Program-made: the position numbers and the translations under genes
In this document: positions 24,146-36,949 of the stretch, piece by piece
Layout of the letters: every line of letters begins with the position of its first letter
Numbering within the stretch: position 1 is the first letter of the stretch
Source: Sophora flavescens
Taxonomy: Eukaryota > Streptophyta > Magnoliopsida > Fabales > Fabaceae
Length of the DNA stretch: 64,000 nucleotides
Assembly (NCBI GenBank): GCA_030762895.1
Contig: CM061067.1
Span: 52,787,667 to 52,851,666, forward strand
Direction of reading: 5' to 3'
The notes under the pieces: model-generated
Told to the model about the DNA's origin: nothing
Databases searched by the model: none
What the model saw: only the letters and a program-made list of their open reading frames with translations

Positions 24146-25587
24146 TTTAAATTTCCCAAACTTCTCGCTTGTAATTGATTAGTAAATTTTTTATGAAATA
24201 AATTAAGACCAATAATTTATTTAATCACTGCCTATCGATGTTTCCAACTTCCGAAACGCCGCTAGAAAAAGCTTGTAGGAAATTTGTGTGAATTAAAGTT
24301 AATGAACTTACCCATATGTTTTGAACTTTTAACGAGAGAAAAGGAAAAAAGTTCTTAATTTTAAGTTCATCCAATGATCCAACAAATCTCTGGGGATGGG
24401 CCTAATGGGTTGGTAAGCGTTGGGCCATCCTAAACCAATTTATACAATCAGATACAACGCTTATCTCAAGATGCTTTATTTCATTTCATTTTCTTTTCTT
24501 GCATCTCTTTTTGACTAGAAGATAAGGATGAAGTCCTCATGATTGGAATTATCCTTTCTCATTGATGCAGTTAACCTATCAAAGCATTCATTAGAAACTA
24601 TAAATTTACGAATTATTTTGACTCTGTCATTATTAAGTAATGTTGGAATATTCAAAACAAGTGTATAAAGTATAACTACTTGAAAATTGTCAATAAATTT
24701 TTCCACTAGGTATTTTAACTGAAAATGGCAAAATAGAAATTTTCAAATATTTGTAACTTTATAGCCTTATAGGGCACCTAGCATCATCATTAGTACATAT
24801 ACTACTACGATGGCCCAAATGTACAAAAAATCTAAAATAGGTTACTAATGAAAAAATATGTGAAAATGAAAAGAAGAGAAGGATAGAGATGTGCTATATA
24901 TTTTTTTTAGTAAAGCCAGTTGGAACACGTGTGGTACTAATCATGATTAGCACTAAGCCCCCTCTTGAGAGCAATGATTCGTTCCATCTTAGTCTCCCCC
25001 ACATAGACATCTTCCACACTCACACTAAACTTTTATAATCTCCCCTCTGCAGAAAATTTATCTCTTTTATAACTTTTATCACTATCTAGCTACATTCATG
25101 ATCAATCAATGTGCATGGGCTGGATCAGATTAAAGAAAAGAAGAGGCCAATGGTGGGTCACCCCGCTCGTGCACTGCAGCTAGCTAAGGCCCATCAGACC
25201 CCTACAAAACTGATGATGAGGTTGCACCTTCACAATGGCGATCGGTGAAAGAGAATTATTAAGTAAAACGGAAATGTTCCTTCAGCATTACAATTAGTAT
25301 ATTATAAAAAAATAAAAACTACAATTAGCAGCTACAGGGGTCGACACATTTGTTTAAGCCTCGGATTCGATTCCTATATCTCCCTTATTGATAGACGAGA
25401 TGTAAATTCTACTATAAACCCTTGTGGAGTTTGATGATATTATCTGGTAGGTAGTGCACCTTCTCTTGATCTAAATTTTACTGTAATAAAAAAAACTACA
25501 ATGAGTAAGGACACAATATGTCAACAACGGTGCTTAGTGTTATTATGTAATAGTTATAGAAGTTTTTAAAAGTTGGTTTTTATGTAT

Positions 25588-25643
<56 letters not shown>

Positions 25644-26080
25644 CCTTATTTTGTCTCATAAATAAAGTATGATTTATACTAATCAAAATCTTGCCTGTGC
25701 ATATGTTGATGAGGACAAGTGAATATTGAAATATACTAATTTCCTTAGATAAAATAGATACATCATATCGTATAATAAAATTTTTCTAAAGTGAGCTGAA
25801 GTATAAAGTAAAAAAATAAGTATGTATCCATCATCGATTAGTTAATTTTTCTCAATTCACCTTAATTAATCAAAAGCGAATACATCTTTACTTACTTTAC
25901 AATCAACCTCATTTTAAAGAAGCTTAATCCCATATACACCAATATAAGTGAGGTATTAGCTTACTATCTTTATGTCAAGAGGCTTAAAAAAAAAAGGATT
26001 TTTAAGGGGAAAGGTTCACATGTGAACTAAGCAAGGTCCCTCCACAAGGGTGATTCAGTACCCTTGCTGACAAAAAAGTT
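24146..26080. other. Upstream region of the LAX gene
   Basis: No gene is seen. It contains a TA microsatellite at 25593-25641 and one TGTCTC (25652-25657), which matches the core auxin response element but may be chance at this distance. Confidence 0.5.
26014..26027. promoter_or_regulatory. Palindromic E-box upstream of the LAX TATA box
   Basis: GTTCACATGTGAAC is a perfect 14-bp palindrome about 55 bp upstream of the TATA box. Its centre CACATGTG is an E-box of the type bound by plant bHLH and some NAC factors. Function is inferred from sequence and position only. Confidence 0.3.
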
Positions 26081-26088
26081 TATATAAG
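26081..26088 (+). promoter_or_regulatory. TATA box of the LAX gene
   Basis: TATATAAG lies about 140 bp before the start codon, leaving room for a leader of roughly 110 bases. No better candidate lies nearer. Confidence 0.6.
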
Positions 26089-26223
26089 GAAAGGGAAGGT
26101 GCATAAGAATGTGAAGGGGGGGTTAAGGAGTGTGAAAAGAAGCACTTCTCCTATCTATATTTAGTCACTTAGTCTGTTGCCTTCTCCCCTCACACCCACA
26201 ACAGTGGAAGGGAGATAACAAGA

Positions 26224-28583
26224 ATGGCTTCTGAGAAGGTTGAAACTGTTGTTGCAGGGAATTACTTAGAAATGGAAAGGGAAGAGGAAGATTCAAAGTC
26301 CACCTCTAGCAAATTATCTAGGCTTTTCTGGCATGGTGGCTCTGTCTATGATGCATGGTTTAGCTGTGCTTCTAATCAGGCACTTGTTCATTAATCCATA
26401 TCACTGCTTTGATTATGTAGAACTATAATCTTTTTGGTGCGGCAGCCGTCTCATAATAATTTACTTGTTTGTTGGATTTAATGTAGGTTGCACAAGTGCT
26501 ATTGACATTACCATATTCCTTTTCACAACTGGGGATGTTATCTGGGATTATATTTCAGCTTTTTTATGGACTGATGGGAAGCTGGACTGCTTACCTTATC
26601 ACTGTCCTTTATGTTGAGTATAGAACTAGAAAGGAAAGAGAAAAAGTTGATTTCAGGAACCATGTAATTCAGGTGATTATATTTATCACTTCACTTCATA
26701 TTCTTCTTGCCCCTGTTATGAATCAATGCAATATTAATAGCCTAATGAGTATTGTTTGTAGTGGTTTGAAGTTCTTGATGGACTTTTAGGCAAACACTGG
26801 AGGAATCTTGGTCTATTTTTCAACTGTACTTTCCTTCTGTTTGGATCAGTAATTCAACTAATTGCCTGTGCAAGGTAGACAGTTGGATCATTATTCTAAA
26901 TATATAATCTGTGTGAACAGTACATTATATTATTATGTCATAGCTAATAATTTATATTTTTTTTTTCTTAATGCTTCAGTAACATATACTACATAAACGA
27001 CAATCTGGATAAGAGAACTTGGACTTACATCTTTGGTGCCTGTTGTGCAACAACAGTCTTCATCCCTTCTTTTCACAATTACAGAATCTGGTCATTCTTA
27101 GGCCTCATTATGACCACTTACACTGCATGGTATATGACAATAGCTTCCCTTATCCATGGACAGGTAAAGGATTCACACAATTTATGAGCCTAGTCATCAC
27201 TAGAAAAGCAAAAAATATAATCAAAGCCTACTAGGAATGATTGCTATGCATAATACATATGTGAAATATATTATTGCTTATTATTTATGTTCTTCAATCT
27301 ATATGTTTCTGAAGGTTGAGGGGGTGACACACTCAGGGCCAACCAAATTGGTTCTCTACTTCACTGGGGCTACTAACATTCTCTACACTTTTGGTGGACA
27401 TGCTGTTACAGTGTGAGGACTCTAAAGCTGAATCAAATTACATACCATTGCATTTATTATACCTATAAAGGGTTTCTTTTCATTACTAGTAACATGATTT
27501 TTGAGGATTTAAAGTAGAACTTTGTCCTAAATCCTAATTTTTAATTAATAAATTGACCATGTGCTTAGAAAAAGTATTATATTCATGTTCTATGTGAATC
27601 TTACAGGCATATATTAATTTTATATTGTAGGGAAATCATGCATGCAATGTGGAAGCCACAGAAGTTTAAGATGATATATCTGATTGCAACACTATATGTG
27701 CTGACCCTAACTTTGCCATCAGCATCTGCAGTCTATTGGGCATTTGGGGACATGCTCCTTACCCATTCCAATGCCCTCTCTTTGCTCCCAAGGACAGGGT
27801 TCAGAGATACTGCTGTCATTCTCATGCTCATTCATCAGGTTAATCATCATTCAATACATATAAGTAATTTTTAATAATCAGAAACCAAGGCAAATTATAA
27901 TGGACATTATCTAAAGGGACTGTTCTGTTGGTGGTTTTTGCAGTTCATAACTTTTGGATTTGCTTGCACTCCTCTATACTTTGTGTGGGAGAAATTCATT
28001 GGGGTGCATGAAACCAAGAGTTTGTTCAAAAGGGCATTGACTAGACTTCCTGTAGTGGTTCCAATATGGTTCTTAGCAATCATATTCCCTTTCTTTGGTC
28101 CCATTAACTCAACTGTTGGATCTCTCCTTGTCAGTTTCACCGTTTACATAATTCCTGCCTTGGCACACATGGTGACCTTTGCTTCAGCACCAGCTAGGGA
28201 GGTTAGACATATAACTGCTTATCTCAACAATTAATTGTATATAGTAATGCTACACAGTCAAAAAAAAAAAATACTCTGAACTTTTATAGAATACATATGG
28301 TTAATGGATGAAATAAGCAACACAATTATTCAATGTTTCACTTGGTGCTTATGTACCAACATAATTATATCTAATCTTTTCTTGACAGAATGCTGTGGAG
28401 AGACCACCATCAATTGTAGGAGGTTGGGTAGGATTGTACTCCATGAATGTCTTTGTGGTGGTATGGGTTTTGGTGGTGGGATTTGGGTTGGGAGGATGGG
28501 CAAGCATGCTTAATTTCATACACCAAGTTGACACATTTGGGCTATTTGCCAAGTGCTATCAGTGTCCCCCTCACAAGCCTTAA
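26224..28583 (+). CDS. LAX: Auxin influx carrier, AUX1/LAX family
   Basis: This is a plasma-membrane proton/IAA importer of the amino acid/auxin permease family. Proteins of this family drive cellular auxin uptake and polar auxin flow. I read eight exons: 26224-26379, 26487-26672, 26762-26874, 26980-27163, 27315-27412, 27631-27838, 27944-28201 and 28389-28583. Joined, they keep one frame for 465 residues, close to the usual 460-490. Family blocks are present: RLFWHGGSVYDAWFSCASNQ before the first membrane segment, VAQVLLTLPYSFSQLGMLSG, then YRIWSFLGLIMTTYTAWYMT, YLIATLYVLTLTLPSASAVY and LLPRTGFRDTAVILMLIHQ. A Gly/Trp-rich last membrane segment is followed by a short cytosolic tail ending PPHKP. 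Several strongly hydrophobic stretches fit the about 11 membrane helices of the family. All introns have AG acceptors and GT donors except intron 1, which reads CAG|GCACTT. No stop or frameshift is seen, so the gene looks intact. The paralogue group (LAX2 or LAX3 type) cannot be settled here. Confidence 0.95.
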
Positions 28584-28730
28584 TCAAGGAGCTTCTCTAG
28601 TTTCTTGTGGTACTTTGAGATCATACATGTGTGTAAAGAGATTGGCATTTCCCTTATTTTTATTTTATTTTTACTGTAAGAATCAAAATGCTGTCGATTG
28701 TGTCAGCTAATTAAAGGTGTGATGGCAATC
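28584..28730 (+). other. Probable 3' untranslated region of the LAX gene
   Basis: T-rich sequence follows the stop codon. AATTAAAGG near 28710 could serve as a weak polyadenylation signal; no canonical AATAAA is close by. Confidence 0.35.
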
Positions 28731-28766
28731 ACGGCCACCCTCTATACAAACTTACAGTTAGAATTT

Positions 28767-28858
28767 CGTGTGTTGATTAATCATTTCTTGTGCAACTACC
28801 TAGCTTTTTGCTCGTGTGCTGATTAATCATTTCTTGTGCAACTACCTAGCTTTTTGCT
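28767..28858 (+). repeat. Tandem duplication of 46 bp
   Basis: Two adjacent 46-bp copies (28767-28812 and 28813-28858) start CGTGTGYTGATTAATC and differ at one position. They lie just beyond the LAX 3' end. Confidence 0.9.
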
Positions 28859-30050
28859 CTCTCTCTAAAGTATTGCGTGTATTATTTTAAAAGAATATAG
28901 ATTAATGAGAAAATGTGAGATTCACTATAGAAGGTAAAGAGTATGACAAATATATCTTAATGAGGAATTTCATCTTTTGTACATTGATATATACATTACA
29001 AACAATTGCAAAATAAACCATAGAATTATCAAAATGTACCCCTATGATATAATTCATATGAATGGAAATTGCAAGCATGATGTTGGAAATGGAAGAGCCA
29101 CAAATCCCATACTGATTATATATGCTCTCATCTCATCATCTAATCTATGAATCTTATCTCAAATCCTTTGCTTGCAAAGATGAAAAAGGTCCTTTCCCTC
29201 TTGATGGATTTCTTCAATTAGGCAGCTGTAAAATGCAAAAATCAAAATCCAAACAGTACGTTATGGACCACACACTACTATTCAGGCCCTTGACACGTAA
29301 CTTAAATTGGTGTTGCAATGTTGCCTAATTGGATGTGTCTTCTTTCTTTGTGGCTATGCCACACGACAAACATAATTAACAAACATACTGTTTCAAAATT
29401 TACCAACTTGTGATTGTCTTCGCCTTTTCTGCCATTTTTTTTAGGTGGCTAGTGATTCTATGAATACAGTGGAGTATAAGCAATAAACATGCAAATTGGG
29501 GATAAAGATATGGATTATTACAAAAGAAAAAAAGATTGGATAAAAAAATAGTAATAGAAGCGATAGCTTCATTTCAAAGTTAGGACAACGAGTCTAGCCA
29601 GCAGAATCAAATTTAAGACATTTTTATAGATGTTATTCAATCTTTTCAATTAAAAATAAATGGACAATTTAGCCCTTGTTCCAAATTTGATCCATTATTT
29701 TATATTTCTAATCTCAATCCCGCCACTACAAACCCTTCAAATCAGCTAACTGCCTCATATAATATGTCCACTAGCACACAAATGGAGATAGTGTAGGATT
29801 TATGGATGCAAATATCGGAAATCTTCTTTCATGGGTTGAGTCTTTCTCGATAATCTCCTTTTCAAGTGTGAGTCTTTCACATAGGTCGGTCACTCCCCCT
29901 TGAACGTAAGTGTGGCCCATGCACACTTTTCTTTGTACTTGTTTCATTGTTGTTTGTCATCTACAACGGAACATGCCATCTAGCTTCCACATAACGAGGA
30001 ACACTACACAAGATAACCATCGCCTTTTTCACTGATACTCATCCCAACCA

Positions 30051-30067
30051 AACTGCTCTGATATCAC
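30051..30067 (-). other. Retrotransposon primer-binding-site remnant
   Basis: On the minus strand ACAAGTGATATCAGAGC resembles the initiator tRNA-Met primer-binding site of plant copia elements. The sequence beyond it (30068 onward) could be a decayed LTR, but no second LTR was found. Confidence 0.35.
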
Positions 30068-30946
30068 TTGTTAATATTCTTGGGAGCACAAACACCAAGA
30101 GATCTCCTTCCATGGATTGTGATATTTTTTATATTTTTCCCAAGCTAAAGAAAAAACCAGGTAACAAACACCAATTAATGTATGAAATATAACAGGAAAA
30201 AAGTCATAATACCACCAACTAAATTGAACCAAATGGGCCAGGGCAGGAAATGGGCCCAACGGCAGGTGAGCTTGACATATCGATCGTCCTTGGTTTCGTG
30301 TCTAAAGTTATCTACGATGCAGAAAAGTAAAATGGCTACAACGTGAATAAAAGCTTTGACAGCAACCTAATCCGCATGTGAAGCTCCCGATTCAACATCA
30401 GCGATATTTTCTTTACTTTTTTTAATATTTTATTTTTATATTTTATAATCATTAACTACTAATTGTTTGCAAAGTGAATTTTTTTTTAATATTATAAAAT
30501 AGATGTAAAAAATGGGTGTGATATAAAAGAACGTTACAATCCTATTTTTCATTGAACTTTGTGGGACTCCCGATGTGGGACTCCAAATTGGGTTCATGAA
30601 ACCCTCCTTACACATAGAAACCGGTAACAAACTTATCGAAAGAGCCTTGACCTTACACATGGCTACCAACTACCAAGCTTAAAGAGCAGCCTATATTTTC
30701 TTAACAAATAATAATAGAAAACTCTTTCATATAATTAGTGGGAAAAGGAATTATTTCAAAAAAATAAACATTACCAAACAACAAACATGATATAAATCTT
30801 TTTTTTAAGGGACAAACATGATATAAATCAAACAGAAGAGAAGTGTCAAATTAAAGGGTATATATGTATCAGTCTCCCAAGCAGAAAAGGCTAGAGAAAG
30901 GGAAGTGCGAGGTCCATCATGGGTATAGCTAACAATTTGATATTAT

Positions 30947-30949
<3 letters not shown>

Positions 30950-30992
<43 letters not shown>
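30950..30992. repeat. TA microsatellite
   Basis: An uninterrupted run of alternating A and T. Confidence 0.9.
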
Positions 30993-30998
<6 letters not shown>

Positions 30999-32435
30999 AA
31001 CAATTTGAGAATGGAATGGAAACATGAAATTTATGACACATAATACAAAAGGAAATGTTTAAATTACACCATTTAACTTTATCTCATATGCACATTTTAA
31101 TTTTGAAAATGTATACATTAAACTCTTAAAAGATCGAGTGCTAGGTAGTTCAAAATTATGACAAACATTAATTTTGAACAATGTTAATTTTTGATAATTC
31201 AAGCAATATAAAATATAAATAGAAGTGAAAAGATCAAATTACACTATTCAACTTTACCTCATGCAATTTGATAATTCAACTTTTAAAATATGCGATAAGG
31301 TTAGCAACCTCCTAACAGTGTACAAAGTAGTCTATTTATCAACCAAAAAAAAAGTGTACAAAGTAATCTAAAATCGTGATAAGACATATGTTACCTTTTG
31401 TCCAAAAATCCAAATCTATCATGATTTTAATGACTTTGCACACTTTTAATAATTTAGAGACTTTTTGGTATATTTTGAAAGTTGATTAATGACTAAAATG
31501 CACAAGTTGATGAATGCAATTTAAACTTTAACAAGATAGAATAGTAAACGAGGGATATAAATAAAGGCATACGATGTTACATACAACATCTGAAACTTTA
31601 ACTTGATGTTCAAATATCATAACTCTTTAAACTTTTCCCTAATACAAAGGGTGAGTGAAACGAGAAATAAGACATTATTTTGAGACGATATCTATCCCAT
31701 TGATGATGATCCTCTTATAATACTCGGGGCAGTCCAGTTTACCTATTACATCTTCATTAGTTATTCAACTACTGTTACTGTCCAGTCCATGGACTGGAGA
31801 TCCGAGATTATGTGCATTCTCACTTAATTTGTCACTGTGGGAAAATAGTGGCAGAGAAGGATGAGATACATCACTACTGTGTCTGCTGCACTGCATGGAT
31901 TAGTTGTGTGCAGACAAACATTTTTTTTAAAGAACTTTCCAAGTCAAGGATTGTATAGTAGTTCTCACAGAATTAATGTTTCAATTATTTTTCTTGTGGC
32001 CTCACCAAAATGGATGATTGAATGATCCGGTGATTTTAGAGATCGAGTTGGTATTTGCTTTTGACTAGCCATGCATCCAATTAACAAATATCAATAGGGG
32101 GACGCTATTCTTTAAGTGCCAGCCAAAAAAGTCACTTTAAAAAAGAAAAAAGATGGTTCTATGTACATGATCTGGTTGGGGCAGGAACCAGAAAGATAAG
32201 GTAAAGTAAGGTAAGAGTGCCTGTAACTAAGAAAAGGTTCACAACAAAGGTAGCATGAACAAACTTCAAACAATTGGAGCAGTGGCGGAGCTTGACTGAT
32301 TTTTTTGAAGGAGCCAAATAATTAAGTAATTGATATATATATATATATATATTTGCCATATATTGCAAAAAACTTTTCGGAGGTGCAATGTGATGTTCCC
32401 GTACGTAGTTCCATGCTTCGAGTCTCGCTGGGAGC

Positions 32436-32471
32436 TATTTTTGCATTATTTCTGCATAAAATGCAAAAATA
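32436..32471. repeat. Short perfect hairpin
   Basis: TATTTTTGCAT and ATGCAAAAATA are separated by 14 bases, forming an 11-bp stem. It lies in what may be a decayed transposon that starts near AGTGGCGGAGCTTGAC (32280). Confidence 0.6.
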
Positions 32472-34103
32472 AGGTAAAATTCAACGTATAGGATTAGAAC
32501 CGCGATCAAATGACAGCTCCGAGAAGTAACTTACCGCTGGACTAATATAAGCAATTGAACCATCAGTTGTAAGAAAATCATATATAATATAACTTTAATA
32601 CTACAAATGTATATATCTATAGTAGAATGTTTCATGAACTCTATATACGGAAAGTTTTACACGTGGCGGCCTATAACAGAATCTCAAGTGAAACAGTACA
32701 CGTGTCACTCTCATAATGCATAGAATTCCGGCTCATTAATTATTTGCTACATGGATCACATTTTGATTTTGATACTTATTACCCCTATCAACATTAATTT
32801 GATTTGCTGGACATATTAGCCATTATTTAAAATTGATTTTTTTTGGATGAAATCACAAATGAATCAAATCTGTTTTTTTTTTTTTGAAATCATAACTTTT
32901 ATAAGTATTGGATCAAATGCTCGCATACCTGATCTATGTTGAACCCATTTTCTACACCCATCATATTTGTCTCTCTCCTTTGAACTTTTCGTAGATCTAC
33001 GAAATCATGAAGGCGGAGCGCTTACATTTTTTAGATCACCACCAAAGGCTACCACCACTCTGTAACCATCTTCTCTGTCTAAGGTACATCTGTCATTGAA
33101 TTGATTGACATTGAATTTTTTTTGAATGATTTCGCTGCACATTCTGACGGAGAACCATTGATGATATTTTTCAGGTACGATTCCTCTTTTACCATACCTT
33201 TCTTTGTTTCCAAGTTTCATTGTCTTTGTGTGGTTCACAACTTTTCATTTTGGTATTAGGTTTTCTTTTATTTTTTGGTTTCATAAGGCAATGTGAAGAA
33301 GGTTCTAGATCTACTGTTTTTTTTTTCCTTTCTCTTTCCTATCTTCTTTTCATCTCTCCTCATTTTTTATCTTGAAAAGGAATCAATATCATCAATGCAT
33401 CAAGGGTAATATTTTGAGGTTTAAAAATCATATACTATTTAATGTTATACATACATGCTTCGAAATTTAAAAGATAAGGTAAATGGAATGAAACTTAATA
33501 CTGATATTTGAAAATAATTATTAAAAGCATTAATTCTAATATTTGATTAGTCTCGATAATTTTAATATTTGATCATTAAAAACATTAATGCTAATATTTG
33601 ATCACATGCAAGTATATAAATTCACTTATTTGATACATGAATATTTAAAACAAGACTTCGAATTATAAGTCTGTGATAGCGTTTTCAATTGATTAAATAA
33701 AGAGATGCCATTTTCAATTTTATTATTTAACATAAGATTTCGAAAATTGTTGAAAAAATTACAAAGAATAAAAATTTATGGGATGTTTTAATGTTGATCA
33801 TATGAATTATAATATTCTTTAATTACTGATTCAAAATGAAACCACAAATTCAAACTTGAAAGAAAAAAGTATTAATGAAAATCAGATCTAAAGTAATTGA
33901 AAACAAAAAAAGGGAACAATCAATGTACAACATAAAATTTATATTTTACTTTTTTAATGAGAAATATAGGTTTTTAATAAAATAGCTATACATTACTAAT
34001 ATTTCTCTAAAAAAAAGCTATACATTATTATATGAGCTTAATTATTGTACATTGTCAGTGTAAAGCTTTTTACACTGTCAACTAGTCACAGATTACGATA
34101 TAT

Positions 34104-34419
34104 ATAACACCCCCTTGGGCATGGTGTAAAAAAATTTGTTCTGCGAGAGCGCTCTGTAAAACCAAGATACATACATGAGACACTAAAATCATATTGTATA
34201 TCTCCTCACACGAGGAAATACTCACATTCACAACAAAAACCTTTACGACCTATACAGTTTTCTCAAAGAGTTTCCATTTTCAAAAAGAGAAAATTATACC
34301 AAAAGTTAACTTACAACATCACATTTAACTACCTTTTTAAATATATATACAACCCAACCAATACTCCTAAGTTGGTCACTCTATGAAACACCAAATGGAA
34401 GAACTCTAGTTCTCATCAC
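34104..34419 (-). repeat. Terminal part of the gypsy 3' LTR (left of the nested insertion)
   Basis: This matches 52568-52970 but lacks about 90 bases near its end. The rest of the same LTR resumes at 47277. Confidence 0.8.
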
Positions 34420-35059
34420 TGAGACACCCTGCTGTGCCCCGTCGTGTTATTTAGATTAAATCCTTATTAATTAATTTTTTAATCGCACGCTTATCGTGAA
34501 AATACGTAAAAATTTAAAACTTAAGTTATTAAACATATACCTCAACATCACACCATAGTTATATTGCAAATACACATAAGTCTTTACACATAATTCAAAG
34601 CACTATTGAGGATATCCTATCAGTAGGATCCCTCACAGGCATATATTTAAACAAAAAGTTAAACAGCGGAAAACATAATAAAAATATGCCTCACGAGACG
34701 CACTGGCCATAACTAACTAGACCCTAATCACCATAGGTCACAGTTCGTCCTCCAGCATCGGGTTCATAGAGAGTTCCATTCAACTCCTCCTGGTTAGGCT
34801 CATCAACAGGGTCTTCTCGTACGATTCCACAAGGATATAAAATACAACATACAGAAATATACATGGGATAAGAAACAATTCTATCATCAAAAAGTGGAAA
34901 AGAGTCATAGTAAATTATACAGTAATTGTCATAGTCAAACAACACACATAACTAACAGATCATCCTCAAGTTAATATATCATACTCTACCCCCAATCTCA
35001 TGTTACTCAAAGACACCATAGCTGCACACCTATTTCCTAAGGTGGAAGTGGTCTCGTGA

Positions 35060-35290
35060 GAATTCTTGATTTTACGTGTATATATTACCAATACACGATG
35101 TATTATATTACCAATGCACATAAGTGTTTTACGTGTATTATATTACCAATACACGGTGTATTATTTTACCAATACACAGATGTCCTTGCGTATTATATTA
35201 CTAATACACTTTTGTCTTTGTGTATTATATTACCAATACACTTTTGTCCTTCTATATTATATTACCAATACACGGTTGTGGACAACAACA
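35060..35290. repeat. Tandem minisatellite in the solo LTR
   Basis: About six imperfect units built on TATTATATTACCAATACAC, spaced roughly 30-45 bp, lie within the LTR. Open frames across it are repeat artefacts. Confidence 0.75.
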
Positions 35291-36104
35291 CCTATACTTG
35301 AATCTCACCAACCCATTTTAACAACATCCTAGTGTCTTAACCTTCCATTAGAACTTGACACATATTCTATGCCATAACACCTCTTTAACATACATCATCT
35401 AGGTTAGGCACTTCTAAATCATTATTGTCTTCACACCCAAAACAATCATCTCTTAGACAACATCTATATCTTTGCTTAAAAAACCACTAAGCATAATAAT
35501 ACAAACCAGGCAGATCATGCTTAACACAATATCAATGAAAATGTTCCTATATCACCAACATAGCACAAAATCAATTCAATAAAGGTAATAAATCAAATCA
35601 ACCATCAACCATCAACAATATAAAATCAACCTAATATCGATAAACCTACAATACCCGAATCACCATTGGTTTTTCAGAAAAGGTTTCCAATGTAATTTTG
35701 GTCTTGTCGATTACTCGACTACTAGTAGGGTTTAGGTCGCCCTGCACAATTATTATATAATCTACTACTTATCCATTCCGACGATAGGTTGGTTCTTTCC
35801 CCCACCTGGGTTATTACCGAACTCCCGAACTCGAAGCTCCTCGTTGTCCCACCACAAAGTACTAACTCAACCTTCAACCAATAAACATAATAACCAATAA
35901 ATCAAACAAACTCATCTATGTTCTCTTTAGGCTAGGTTTGGCCATTTAATTCAAATTAGAGTTAGGATTCTTTTGTCAACATAAGCCTTTGGATACTTAT
36001 CACTTAGGTTCTAGGTAACTTAGATAAATTGCTATAACTTGGAGATATGGAATAAAAATCATCCAACCACTTAGGGTAGGTTTCGGCCGTGTATTACAAC
36101 ATAG

Positions 36105-36426
36105 GCTAGAAATCTTTAAACTTTCCAATCTCTTAGACTTAACATCCAAATGTATTAAGGAGCTTAAGTCCATTATCATATTGGAAAATGAAAACAAAGC
36201 ATCCTAGGTTCACAACCATCATAGGTTCGGCCATCATAGGATAAATAGGCTAGAAATATTTAAAGTTTTCAATCTCTTAGACTTAGCATCCAAATGTATT
36301 AAGGAGTTCAAGTCCATGATCATATTGGAAAATGAAAACAAAACATCGACCATCATAGGATAAATAGGCTAGAAATCTTTAAACTTTCCAATCTCTTAGA
36401 CTTAGCATCCAAATGTATTAAGGAGC
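36105..36426. repeat. Tandem repeat array of the solo LTR, part 1
   Basis: Imperfect units of about 120-145 bp contain AATCTCTTAGACTTARCATC, then GTATTAAGGAGC and AAGTCCATGATC. The array continues after CACTA-2 at 45641. Confidence 0.8.
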
Positions 36427-36665
36427 CACTAGTGCAATAAGTGCTTTTTACGGGAACGTTTTACGTCAGTTGACCATATGTTTGACGTTAAAAATGAGGC
36501 GGTGGCAGTTTTGTAAATATTAAATCACTATTTGCGTCAGTTGTGTAATGAACTGACGTTAAAAGTGATTTACAAGAATTATTAACACTTTTAACGTCAG
36601 TTGTATAAACAACTGACGTTAAAAGTGTGGTTTTTACTCCAGTTAAATAAATAACTGACGTAAAT
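36427..36665. repeat. CACTA-2 left terminal and outer subterminal repeats
   Basis: The TIR is followed by at least six copies of ACGTCAGTTG or CAACTGACGT, spaced 20-60 bp. Confidence 0.8.
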
Positions 36666-36949
36666 AATCATATATTCCTATCTGAAACTCAATTCTATCT
36701 TTCTTTCGTTGTCATCTCCCTGTTGTCACTCTTAACGCAGATCACTCCATATATAGTGCAGTTTATTTCTAATCTTTTTTTTAAACAAGTTTATTTTTAA
36801 TCTTAATTAATTAGCTTGAATTAGTAAACAAATTCTTGTGCAAATTAAAATAAATAAACACTTAACATAAAACAAGTTATATGTATAATCAAATCGTATC
36901 TCATTGAAGCGATTCATAAGTTACAATTACATGATTAAAAGATAAAAAA

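Larger units (their letters stand above)
28859..34033. other. Intergenic DNA with scattered repeats
   Basis: No gene is supported. Noted items are a minus-strand tRNA-Met-like primer-binding motif at 30051-30067, a TA microsatellite at 30950-30992 and another at 32334-32352. There are also two perfect 18-bp palindromes (31781-31798, 32987-33004) and a hairpin at 32436-32471. A G-box ACACGTGGC lies near 32660 and ACACGTGTC near 32698, without a recognisable gene after them. Confidence 0.5.

Noticed and set aside
25652..25657. TGTCTC auxin response element upstream of the LAX gene
   Set aside because: A single six-base match about 570 bp from the start codon is expected by chance; not called as a feature.
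35056..35332. Two overlapping frames rich in YYQYT repeats
   Set aside because: They come from a short tandem DNA repeat inside an LTR, not from a gene.
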